Positions 15,811 to 25,900 of a DNA stretch of 41,184 nt are shown piece after piece. Under the pieces are notes generated by a model. That model was not told the DNA's origin, searched no databases, and saw only the letters and a list, made by a program, of their open reading frames with translations. This DNA comes from Xanthobacteraceae bacterium. Its GTDB lineage: Bacteria > Pseudomonadota > Alphaproteobacteria > Rhizobiales > Xanthobacteraceae. Each line of letters starts with the position of its first letter. The first letter of the stretch is position 1. The position numbers and the translations under genes are program-made. The stretch is taken from assembly GCA_028290465.1 (NCBI GenBank), contig JAQGJU010000046.1, positions 1 through 41,184 on the forward strand. Direction: 5' to 3'.

Positions 15811-16962
15811 ATGAAAATCGCCCGTGTCACCGCCACGCCGCTCAACGTCCCGCTGCATATCACGCTGCTGGGGCTCGACAAGAAGACGTCGCTGGCCTGT
15901 TGTCATGTCGAGGTCGAAACCGACAGCGGCATTATCGGCCACGGCTTTACGTCGATCACCGAGGAAGACGTGATCGCCCAGATCGTCAACGGCGTTATCG
16001 GCCCCAATATGGTCGGAGACGATCCGCTATTGCACGAGCGCATCTGGGAAAAATTGTACTGGACCATGATGCCGCGCGGGCAGACCGGCTATGCCGCGCA
16101 TGCGCTGGCCGCCGTCGATCTGGCGTTGTGGGACATCAAGGGCAAGGCGCTCGATCTGCCGGTATGGAAGCTGCTCGGCGGAGCGCGCGACCGCGTGCCG
16201 GTCTATGCGACATTCGGTTTCGGCTTTTTCGATCGCGAACAATTGGCCGCCGCCGCGAAGGAATGGGTGAAGCAGGGCTTCCGCCGCTTGAAGATGACCG
16301 TGGCGGGCGAAGCCTTGCGCCACAAGGATACGCATCCGCTGATGGACGCCATTAGGGAAGATGCCAAACGGGTGCAGGCGGTGCGCGAGGCGGTCGGCCC
16401 CGAGATCGATATTTTCATCGATGCCAATTGCAATCTCGATCTCTATCACGCGACCAAACTCGCCGAGATGATCAAGCCGTTCAACATTTCGTTCTTCGAG
16501 GAGCCGATCACCCAGAACGACCCGCTGGCCATGGCGCAGCTTCGGCGCAACACCGGCATGGCATTGGCCTGCGGGCAGAACGAAGGGCTGCTGTTCCGTT
16601 TTCGCGACTTCCTGGTGAACCAGGCGATCGACTACGCGCAGCCGAATGTCTGCATCACCGGCGGCTATACGCAATGCCTGAAGATCGCCGGGCTCGCGGC
16701 ATCATTCAATGTGTCGGTCGCCAATGGCGGTGCCTGGTCGTACCACAACATGCATCTGCAGGCCGGCGTCGCCAATGGCTCTTTGGTCGAGCATCACTAT
16801 CTCGCGGTCGAATTGTATAAGCTGCTGTATCGCGATCTGCCGATGCCGAAGGACGGCTGGCTCACTCTGCCGGACCGGCCGGGACTTGGCTTCGAGCCGG
16901 ACCGTGACGCGATCCGCGAACTGGCCAAGCTGCCATTGTCGGAGGGGCGGGCGAAAGGCTAA
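15811..16962 (+). CDS. Enolase-superfamily (mandelate racemase-like) protein
   Basis: A 383-residue protein with the N-terminal cap and C-terminal barrel of the mandelate racemase/muconate lactonising group. K161 (RRLKMTV), metal ligands D204 (FIDANCNL) and E230 (FFEEP), and a candidate catalytic histidine H312 (GGAWSYHNMH) are visible. Two expected residues are changed: the third metal ligand, normally Glu in a GEN motif, is Q256 in ACGQNEG, and the Asp that pairs with the histidine in mandelate racemase is N279 in AQPNVCITGG. It may belong to a subfamily where this is normal. The ATG at 15811 is preferred to an upstream TTG. It follows the ABC transporter directly and probably acts on the imported compound. 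Confidence 0.9.
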   Translation: MKIARVTATPLNVPLHITLLGLDKKTSLACCHVEVETDSGIIGHGFTSITEEDVIAQIVNGVIGPNMVGDDPLLHERIWEKLYWTMMPRGQTGYAAHALAAVDLALWDIKGKALDLPVWKLLGGARDRVPVYATFGFGFFDREQLAAAAKEWVKQGFRRLKMTVAGEALRHKDTHPLMDAIREDAKRVQAVREAVGPEIDIFIDANCNLDLYHATKLAEMIKPFNISFFEEPITQNDPLAMAQLRRNTGMALACGQNEGLLFRFRDFLVNQAIDYAQPNVCITGGYTQCLKIAGLAASFNVSVANGGAWSYHNMHLQAGVANGSLVEHHYLAVELYKLLYRDLPMPKDGWLTLPDRPGLGFEPDRDAIRELAKLPLSEGRAKG

Positions 16963-16985
16963 TCCTGCCGCACATCCTTGGCGGA

Positions 16986-17486
16986 TCATTTTCCATTGAG
17001 CGATGCCGATAAATTGGAGTTCTCTCGCACGTGCTTCAATGACAAGCGGCTTGTCTGCTTGAGCCGGTCCAGCACAATCGAAGAGCGAAGATGGGCGACA
17101 GCCGGATGCGGCAGGAATACATCGGCAAGAATCCGTGACAGGACTTTCAGAGTCGGCACCGACAATTTTACCAGGTAGTCCGACTCGCCGGTCAGTGAAT
17201 AGGCTTCCTGGACCTCGTCGATGCCTTGCACCAGCTGCAAGAAGCGGTCCGCATTATCCGGCGAATGCGTTGCGAGCGTCACATGCACAAAGACCAGAAC
17301 ATCGAGGCCGATGGCTTCGGGTGACAGTTGCGCATGGTAGCTCGCGATGACGCCGCGGCCTTCAAGGGCGGTGCGGCGCCGGGAGCATTGCGACGGCGAC
17401 AGTCCGACTTTCTCGGCCAGGTCGTTGTTGGTCAGCCGACCGTCTTCCTGCAGGGCCTGAAGGATTTTGATATCAAAGTTGTCCAT
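16986..17486 (-). CDS. Lrp/AsnC-family transcriptional regulator
   Basis: A 166-residue regulator. The N-terminal winged helix-turn-helix reads MDNFDIKILQALQEDGRLTNNDLAEKVGLSPSQCSRRRTALEGRGVI, followed by a ligand-binding RAM domain with VLVFVHVTLATH and AYSLTGESDYLVKL. The ATG at 17486 is preceded by AGGAG eight bases away; an upstream in-frame start at 17510 is not supported. It converges on the enolase-superfamily gene, with 23 bases between the stops, and is the only regulator near the decarboxylase cluster, so it may control it. Lrp-type proteins bind amino acids or related effectors. Confidence 0.94.
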   Translation of the reverse strand: MDNFDIKILQALQEDGRLTNNDLAEKVGLSPSQCSRRRTALEGRGVIASYHAQLSPEAIGLDVLVFVHVTLATHSPDNADRFLQLVQGIDEVQEAYSLTGESDYLVKLSVPTLKVLSRILADVFLPHPAVAHLRSSIVLDRLKQTSRLSLKHVRENSNLSASLNGK

Positions 17487-17842
17487 GCGCGTCACTCCTG
17501 GCAATTTCAAATCTTGTGCTCATTTTTGGTCGAAAAATACATGAACAATGAGCGATATGTGCAACTGATGTGTATAATGCGCAATGTTGATGCATTAAAA
17601 ATGCTCTTGAAACCGCCGCGAGGCGGCTGGCCGTGAACGCCGTGGCCCGACACTTGTCGGAGAGCCGATTGATGGGCTTGATCATGTTCGCAGGCCCAGC
17701 ATTGGTTGTGCGATGAAGCGTCTGCGCGCACGTCTGTCTCTCGACCGTCCGCACACATCTTCAACGTGCGTTTGAAGAACAACGGGAACACATCGCCAGG
17801 CGGAGTTCGTTCAGAACTCCAGGTTCTGCACGTCGTCCCTGC
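17487..17842. other. Intergenic region, AT-richer than its surroundings
   Basis: The stretch between the Lrp-type regulator and the small Cys-containing frame holds no gene I can support. Bases 17510-17610 are clearly AT-richer than the rest and presumably include the promoter of the regulator. A TATAAT at 17573-17578 is on the plus strand, with no good -35 partner and no plus-strand gene close by. Confidence 0.4.
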
Positions 17843-18019
17843 TTAAGCTCTGAAGCCTTTGGCAAGGTTAGCTTGGAGCGTACGTAGTTCTTCGCGGTCT
17901 TCTTCGACAAGGTCGGTGATGTCGTCGTGCAAATGGGTTTTGCACAGCCCGCAATGACCGTTGCGCATGCTTTCGCAAATATCTGTGGTCACATGGTTGC
18001 GACTCAGAACACGTGACAT
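17843..18019 (-). CDS. Small Cys-motif protein, unrecognised
   Basis: A 58-residue frame beginning MSRVLSRNHVTTDICES and continuing with MRNGHCGLCKTHLHDDITDLVEEDREELRTL. Three cysteines (C-x8-C-x2-C) and two histidines are clustered, which could bind a metal, and the acidic C-terminal half may be helical. It lies alone between the regulator and the TPS locus, and is divergent from the latter. I do not recognise the family. It is part of a longer open frame whose upstream part is antisense to the TpsB gene, so chance is possible; the composition of the last 58 residues looks more protein-like than the remainder. Confidence 0.45.
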   Translation of the reverse strand: MSRVLSRNHVTTDICESMRNGHCGLCKTHLHDDITDLVEEDREELRTLQANLAKGFRA

Positions 18020-18136
18020 CTGATTCTCATCGTCCTCGCCGTGCGGCCTTGCTGGTGATTGTTCCATCGGCGGGCGGAACTTTCTGGAAACGTGACTCTG
18101 GTTGAGGCGTAGGTGCTGCCGGCGCCTGCGAGTGAG

Positions 18137-18154
18137 TACTTGCGTCTGCAAGTA
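18137..18154. promoter_or_regulatory. Palindrome upstream of the TPS operon
   Basis: Seven-base perfect arms TACTTGC and GCAAGTA flank GTCT. It lies about 45 bases before the chosen TpsB start, a position where an operator would affect transcription of the secretion operon. Only one copy was noticed. Confidence 0.25.
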
Positions 18155-18199
18155 AAGGAATCGTCCCAATCCTGCGGGGACGTGGAAGGCGGTCGCGTA

Positions 18200-19924
18200 G
18201 TGTCCAAGTGTATGACTCGGTGCGCCATTGTCGTATGTCTGACGATGCTGCCCGTTATCGCGCAGGCTCAGACCGCGTCGCAGATTACGCCGCCGAGCTT
18301 TCGGCCGAATGTGGAACACCAGGGCGGGTTCGCCCTGTCGGGCGGGCGGGGCTTGGCGACGCCGGCGGGCGCGGAGAAGCTTTTCGTCAAGCTGTCCGGT
18401 ATTCAAATCAAGGGCGGCCTGCCGGAACTGGCCGCGGCGACTGCGGAGCTTGAGCGGCGCTTGGTGGGACGCCCGGTATCGGGCGCGGAGGTTTTTGCCG
18501 CCGCCCGCGATCTTGAGGCGGCGTATGCCAGGGCCGGCTATGTGCTGGCGCGCGTGGTGCTGCCACCGCAGCATCTCGTCAACGGGGCCCGTCTGAAGCT
18601 CACGGTCGTCGACGGCTTCATCGAACGCATCGAGCTCAAGGATGTACCGGAACGGGTGCGCGATCGCATTGCCAAGCTAGTCCAGCCGCTCGTAGGCCGG
18701 CGCGGCCTGACGCTGGTCGAGCTCGAACGTCGCGTGTTGCTGGCGGGCGACACGCCGGGTTCGATTCTGCGTACGACGCTCGCCCCCGGCGCAGCGGAAG
18801 GCGCCACCGTGCTGGTGATCGAGGCGAAGTATCAGCCGGTCAGCGCGATTTTCACATTTGACAATACGCTGTCGCAGGCGCTCGGCCGGACAACGATAGG
18901 TACTGGCGTCGATTTCAACAGCATCGCCGGCTTCGGCGAACTGGTCTATCTCCGCGCCAACGGCCATCCCGAAGGCGGCGACAACGGGTTTTTTGACCGC
19001 TATCCAACCAATAGGTCACTGGCGGCTGGCATCATCTTGCCGCTCTGGGTTGACGGCCTGACGTTCAACGCCGAGGTCACCGACGCGCGCACTACCCCGC
19101 GGGAGAGCCTCGGGGTGCAGACCACCGACACGTTCCAGCGCCTGTCGCTGCGGCTGCGGTATTCCTGGCTGCGCGGACGTGCGGCCAACTTCTACAGTGA
19201 AGTGTCGTTCGACGCGCAGGACGAAACGCAGAGCCTGTTTGTCGCAACGGATCCCATTCCGCTGTCGGAAGATCGGCTGCGCATCGTGCGCTTCACCCAT
19301 GATGGCGACGTTTTCACGCCCTGGGGCGGCTTGATTTCCGCTCGGTTCACCGCCTCGTTCGGCATCGATGCGCTTGGTGCGCGATCGGCGGCCAGTGCAA
19401 CGGCCATGCTGCCGCTATCGCGACAGGGCGCGGACGCCACGTTCCAGAAACTTGAGGCCACGCTCGGCTACTCCCAAGCGCTGCACGAACATCTGACCGT
19501 GAACTTTGCTGCCCGCGCCCAGACCTCGTTCGGCCAGCCACTGTTGCGTAGCGAGCAGATCGGCATCGCCAATACGACGGCCATTTCGGCGCTGGATGCC
19601 GGCAGCCTTGTCGGCGATCAGGGCTATGTTGCGCGCGGCGAATTGGCATCGCCCTGGGTCGTCCCGCTGTCGGACATGCCCTTCGGCCTCGTGGCCGCGC
19701 CCTATGTGTATGCGGCCTATGGCAGAGTCGAACTGCTGCAGCCGACCGCGCTCGAAGCCTCGGAGATCAGCGCGACTTCGTATGGTGGCGGCTTGCGCCT
19801 CGGCGGCAACGTTCCCGGCCAGCTGTCGAACGGTTCGCTGACGCTGGAATATGGGCGGGCCACCCGCAGCGACGGTGTCGACGCGACGGACCGCGTCACC
19901 GTCACGACGGCATTCCGATTTTGA
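18200..19924 (+). CDS. TpsB outer-membrane transporter (ShlB/FhaC/HecB family)
   Basis: A protein of about 574 residues that should form the outer-membrane pore of a two-partner secretion system. A signal peptide (MTRCAIVVCLTMLPVIAQA-Q) is followed by a POTRA_2-type domain (KLSGIQIKGGLPEL to VVDGFIERIEL), then a region reading as a 16-strand barrel that ends in aromatic residue F (VTTAFRF), as outer-membrane barrels do. GGAAGG lies ten bases before a GTG at 18200; the ATG at 18212 is an alternative and gives the same signal peptide. The stop is 17 bases before the first TpsA gene, so the system is encoded in the order B-A-A. Confidence 0.92.
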   Translation: MSKCMTRCAIVVCLTMLPVIAQAQTASQITPPSFRPNVEHQGGFALSGGRGLATPAGAEKLFVKLSGIQIKGGLPELAAATAELERRLVGRPVSGAEVFAAARDLEAAYARAGYVLARVVLPPQHLVNGARLKLTVVDGFIERIELKDVPERVRDRIAKLVQPLVGRRGLTLVELERRVLLAGDTPGSILRTTLAPGAAEGATVLVIEAKYQPVSAIFTFDNTLSQALGRTTIGTGVDFNSIAGFGELVYLRANGHPEGGDNGFFDRYPTNRSLAAGIILPLWVDGLTFNAEVTDARTTPRESLGVQTTDTFQRLSLRLRYSWLRGRAANFYSEVSFDAQDETQSLFVATDPIPLSEDRLRIVRFTHDGDVFTPWGGLISARFTASFGIDALGARSAASATAMLPLSRQGADATFQKLEATLGYSQALHEHLTVNFAARAQTSFGQPLLRSEQIGIANTTAISALDAGSLVGDQGYVARGELASPWVVPLSDMPFGLVAAPYVYAAYGRVELLQPTALEASEISATSYGGGLRLGGNVPGQLSNGSLTLEYGRATRSDGVDATDRVTVTTAFRF

Positions 19925-19941
19925 GCGCCCAGGAGGCATCG

Positions 19942-22900
19942 ATGCCACGCGCTACGGCGGCCCGCCAGACACGCTCCGCACAAATTACCTTGCTGCTCGC
20001 CACGACCGCGCTCACTGGTTCCCTGGTCGTCGGTCCGGCGTACGCGCAGAATCTGCCGACTGGCGGCAGCGTCGCGGCCGGCGGCGTGTCGGTCGCCAAT
20101 CCGTCATCGACGCAACTGAACATCACGCAGACCAGCCAGAGCGCTGTCGTCAACTGGCAAAGCTTCTCCGTCGGCCAGGGCTATTCGGTCAATATCCAGC
20201 AGCCGAACACCACCTCGGCGCTGCTCAACCGCGTCACCGGCAACACGCCCTCGACCATCGCCGGCTCGGTCACCGCGAACGGGCAAGTCTATCTGGTCAA
20301 TCCCAACGGCATCGCGATTACCAGTACCGGCGTCGTCAACACCGGCGGCTTCGTCGCCTCGACGCTTGGAATTTCGGATGCGGATTTTCAGAGCGGCAAG
20401 CGCACCTTTGCCGGCAATGGCACGTCAGCCGCGGTCAGCAACGCCGGCACCATCACGGTCGGTCGCGGCGGCTACGCGGCGCTGATCGGCGGCACGGTGG
20501 AGAACACCGGCAATATCTTCGTGCCGCTCGGCAAGGTCGGCCTCGGCTCCGGTAAGCGCGCGACGCTGGATTTCTCCGGTGACGGCTTTCTTCAGGTGGC
20601 GATGCCGACGACGGCTGACAGCAACGACGCGCTGATCCGTAATTCAGGCACCATTCGGGCCGACGGCGGCAGCGTGATCATCAGCGCCGCGACAGCGCGC
20701 GAAGCGGCCCGCAATGCGGTGAACATTTCGGGTGTCGTCCAGGCGCGCACCATCGGCGGCCGAACCGGCTCGATTTCGATCGGCGGCGGCGAGGGCGGTG
20801 TGGTGAAGGTCACCGGCAGCGTGACGGCGACGGCGCGCCAGACCACCGGCGGCGCTATCACGGTCACCGGTCAGTACATCGTTCTTGACGGCGCCACCAT
20901 TGACGTGACCGGGCGAAACGGCGGCGGCACCATCCATATCGGCGGTGGACGTCAGGGGCAGGGCGCCCTGCAACATGCCGACACTTTGACCGTCGATGCC
21001 ACGACGACGATCCGCGCCGATGCGACGACTGCCGGCAACGGCGGCAATGTCGTGCTGTGGTCGGATCAGCTCACCATGTTCGCCGGCACCATCACGGCGC
21101 GCGGCGGTTTCCAGGCCGGCAATGGCGGCGAAGCCGAGGTCTCCGGCAAGGCGAAGCTTGCCTATACGGGATTCGCGGATCTGTCGGCGACCAACGGCCG
21201 GTTCGGCACGCTGCTGCTCGACCCGTACAATGTGACGATTTCGAACGGCACCAACAACACCGGCGGCAGTTTTGCCGCCAATACCGACGACAGCATCATC
21301 AACGCCGCCACGCTGCAAACCGCGCTCGGTGCGGCGAACGTCACGGTGACGACGGGCTCCAGTGGCGCGCAGGCCGGCAATATCACGGTGGCGGCGCCGC
21401 TCACCTGGTCGACCGCTACGACCCTGTCCCTGACGGCGGCAGGCGGCATTGCGATCAACGCGCCGATCAGCATCACCGGCGCGGGCGGGCTTGCGCTCAA
21501 CGCGACAGCGCAAGACGGTGTCACGACCACGGGCCTCACCTTCGGCAACGGTGCGTCGGTCGATTATGGCGCCACGGACAAGGGTGGCACCTTCAGCCTC
21601 AACGGCAGCAACTACACGCTGGTCTATTCGATGGCGCAACTGGACGCCATCGACGGTAAGAGCGCGGTCAGCGGCAACAACGTTACGCCGTTCGGCGCAG
21701 GCACTGGCGGCAATTACGCGTTGGCGACGAACCTCATCGCTACTGGCACCACCTATACGGAAGCCCTTGTTGCGACCAACAGCAGCGGCGACGTCGACAC
21801 TCAGTTTACCGGGCGTCTCGATGGCCTTGGCCACATCGTCACCGGTCTGACGATTGATGCTCCTGCCAGGGATTATGTCGGACTGATCGGCATGATGGTC
21901 GATGGATCGGTCTCGAATATCGGTCTCATCGGCGGCAATGTGGTCGGCCAAAATAATGTCGGTGCACTGGTCGGCAGTATCAGCGGTACCACAGCCACGG
22001 TGCAGACCAGCAACGCCACTACCACGGTCTCGGGCAATCAAGCCGTCGGCGGATTGATCGGAGTGAACGACGGCGGCACGGTGCAGGCGAGCTACGCCAC
22101 CGGCGCGGTTTCGGGCGGCGACAATATCGGCGGGTTGGTCGGAAGCAACAGCGGCACGATCCGAAACAGTTACGCGATGGGCGCGGTCGCTGGCACGAAC
22201 AATGTCGGGGGGCTGATCGGCCTTATGCAGGACGGCTTGATCGACGGCACCTACGCCACCGGGTCGGTATACAGCGCCACCGGGACCTTTGGCGGGCTGA
22301 TCGGATCGTTCGACGGCGGCACGATCAAGGCATCCTTTTTCAACACCGAGACCACCGGCGTTGACGAGTCGGCCGGCGTCGGAAACCGGACCTATACCGA
22401 GGAAGCCTTCTACCAGACCACGGCGGAATTGCAGAGCGCACTTCCGTACGAATTGAATGCGGACATCTGGGGCGCCGGCCCTGGACTCTATCCGTATCTG
22501 AAGCATGCTTATCCGACAGGCGCGCAGGCGGCCTCGGGCATCGCCTATCGGGATGCGGGCGTCACGCCGCTTGCCAACAGCGGCGGCATCGTCGATGCGA
22601 CGGTATCGGTGATCGGCGACGGCAAATTGCTCGGCACGGCGTCCACCGGCGTCAACGGCTACTACTATGTCTTGACTCAGGCAGGGGCTTTGGCTGGGGG
22701 CAACAGCGTGCTGGCCTTTTCGTCGGCCAACGGTGCGACCGGCGCCACCAATGCGGCGACGCTCTCGACCTCGACGGGTGCCGAAGCGCAGTCGGGGGTG
22801 AATATATACGGCAACACCATGACCATCCGGACCGGCGCGACGCTGCTGTCCAGCGCGCCGACGCTGGCCCAGGCCCAGACCGCCGCGAGCAGTGCGGCTG

Positions 22901-25900
22901 GCGGCAACACCACCGCACTTTCGGCCGTTGCGGGCGCCGATGGACGCGGGTTCATCGCCACCGGTGCGAGCTTCACCATCGATCAAACGCTCGATCTCAC
23001 CGCAAACCTCAGCATTCTAACCTCTGCGGCCGGCGCGCCGATCACGGTCGCGTCGCCGATCACGCTGCAAGGCGGCACTTCGCTGACGCTCAATGCCAAT
23101 GGCGCGCTGACGATCAACGCTCCGATCACGGCGGCCGACAACGGAGCGGTGGCGCTGGCCGCGACCAATCAATTTGGCATCAGCTCGACGGGCCTGACAT
23201 TCGGCAAAGGTGCTTCGGTCAATTTTGGTGAGATCGATAGTGGCGGTCGTTTCGTCCTCAACGGCGCCAACTACACGCTGGTCTATTCTATGGATCAGTT
23301 TGATGCCATCGACAGAATCAATTCTGTAAATGGCAATCCGCTTACGTCGTTCGGTACTGGCGCCGTCGGCAATTACGCGCTTGCCAACGACCTCCCCGCC
23401 ACGGCCACCTATACACGGTCACCACTCGCGTTCTTGAATGGCAAGCTCGACGGACTTGGCCACACCGTCACCGGGCTGACGATCAACGCACCCACGACCA
23501 ATGTGGCCAATTCGGGCCAGGTTGGGTTGGTGGGCTACCTCACCGGGGCAAATTCCAGCATTTCGAATATCGGGATCGTCGACGCCTATATCGTCGGCAG
23601 GCAATTCGTCGCCGGACTGGTTGGATACAGTGAAGGCGTTGTCCAAGGCAGTTTCGTCACGGGTACGGTTACGGGCACCAGCGGTACCGGCGGACTTGTC
23701 GGGAGAAGCAACGGCGGGGACGCCGGCGTGCAGACCAGCTATTCCACCGCGACCGTCCGCGGGAATAGCCGAACCGGCGGGCTGATCGGATACAATTTCG
23801 GCTCCATGGTGCGGAATAGCTACGCGACCGGTGATGTCACTGGTAAAGACAACACCGGCGGCCTGATCGGACAGAACAGCGGCGCCGGCAGGATACAGTC
23901 GAGCTACGCGACCGGAGCGGTGACCGGCAACAGCATCATAAATGCTATGGGCGCCGCCGTGCAGGCGACTAACACTGGCGGATTGGTTGGAAGCAATGAG
24001 GGCGGCAGTACGGTGCAGTCGAGCTATGCCACCGGCGCGGTTGCGGGCAACGACATCACCAACCTTTCGGGTGTGACCGCTTTTGCGACGACCACCGGCG
24101 GATTGATCGGCTTTAACGGTTCGAGCAGCGTGCAGGCGAGCTATTCCACCGGTACGGTTTCGGGCTCCACCAACACTGGCGGCTTGATTGGAAGCAACGA
24201 GACCGGCGGTACGGTCTCGACGTCGTATTGGAACACCCAGACCAGCGGGAAGGGGGCCGGCTTTGGCGCCGACACGAACAACCAGTCAGGCAACGTCACC
24301 GGCCTGACCACGGCGCAGTTGCAGGGCCTCCTGCCGACCGGCTTCAGTGCCACGAGTTGGAGCACCGGCGCCGGGCTTTATGCTTATCTGAACTGGCAGT
24401 TCGCGCCCGGCTCCACGCCGCAATCGATCTCCGGTATTGCCTATCAGTCGAACGGCACGGCGCTGGTCGGCGCCACTGTGGCCGGCACTCTCGACGGCAA
24501 GGCGTTTGCCGGTAATACCGGTACCGGCGCGAACGGCTATTATTATTTCGTGCTGCCGCAAGGTTCGACGGCGCAAGGCAGCGGTGTATTTGTCGACATC
24601 GCCGGAAACGCCGTGAAGTCGAATGCCTATGTCTTGGGCGCCGGCGGCCAGGTGCAGAACCTCGATCTGCGCGACAAGCTGCTGACCGTCAGGACCGATG
24701 CGACCGCGTTGTCGGCTGTAGCCTCCGCTATCGCCAGCGCTGCCGGCATCACGCCGACCAGCGATCTTTTGTTTACGACACCGGCCGGCGTACTGACGCC
24801 GAACGCCGGCGCCAGCGTTTCGCTCACCGCCACGGGCGCGTTCAACGTCGACCAGAACCTCGTCGTACCGAATGCCGTGACGATCAACGCCGCCAACGTG
24901 ACCATTGCATCGACCGGTTCGGTGTCTTCGTCGAGCAGCAACGTAACCCTGGTGGCCGGATCGAGCTTCATCAACAACCGTGGAATTGACGCCGTGTCGG
25001 CCGCAAATGGCCGCTGGCTGATCTATTCGGCGGACCCGCGCAACGACACGCGCAACGGTCTTGGCTATGACTTCAAGCAGTATGGCGCGACTTATGGCGT
25101 GACAGCCGTGGGCCAAGCGAGCGGCAACGGCGTGCTCTACACGGTCGCGCCGACGGCGAGCCTCAGCGGAACCGCTTCGAAGACCTATGACGGCAATACC
25201 AACGTGACCGGGTCGCCCAGCATCAATGGGGCCGGCATCGACGGCGAAGTGCTCGGGATCACCTATGCCGGTCTGACCTACGGCAACGCCAATGTTGGCG
25301 CCGGCAAGACGGTTACGGCCACTGGCGTCGCGATCACGTCTGTGACCGATGGCGGCGCCACCGTTTATGGCTACACGCTCGGGTCAACGACCGCATCCGG
25401 CGCCATCGGCACGGTCGCGACGCGTGCGATCACGGTGACGGCGGATGCGCAGAGCCGGACCTATGGCGATGCCAATCCGGCGTTCAGTTATGCGGTGAGT
25501 GGTCTCGGGTTCGTGAATGGCGATGGTCTGTCAGGCGGTCTGACCACCGCCGCCACGACCGCGACCGGTGTCGGCAGCTACGGCATCACGCAGGGCGATC
25601 TGGCCGTCAGCAGCAATTATGCGCTGACTTATGCGGGCGCCGATCTCGCGGTGACGGCGCGTCCGATCACGGTGAGGGCCGATGCGCAGAGCCGGGCCTA
25701 TGGCGATGCCAATCCGGCGCTGACCTATGCGATCGGCGGCCGCGGCCTCGTCAACAGCGACAACCTGTCGGGCGGCCTGACCAGCAGTGCGACGACGGCG
25801 ACCGGTGTCGGCAGCTACGGCATCGCGCAAGGCAATCTGGCCGCCAGCAACAATTATGCACTGACGTATGTCGGTGCCAACCTTGCGGTCACGGCGCGTG

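Noticed and set aside
17573-17578. Perfect TATAAT on the plus strand
   Set aside because: No acceptable -35 element at the right distance and no plus-strand gene downstream within 600 bases.
20644-22986. 780-residue minus-strand frame inside TpsA1
   Set aside because: Reverse-frame artefact of the repetitive, GC-rich TpsA coding sequence; Arg/Ala/Asp-rich without motifs.
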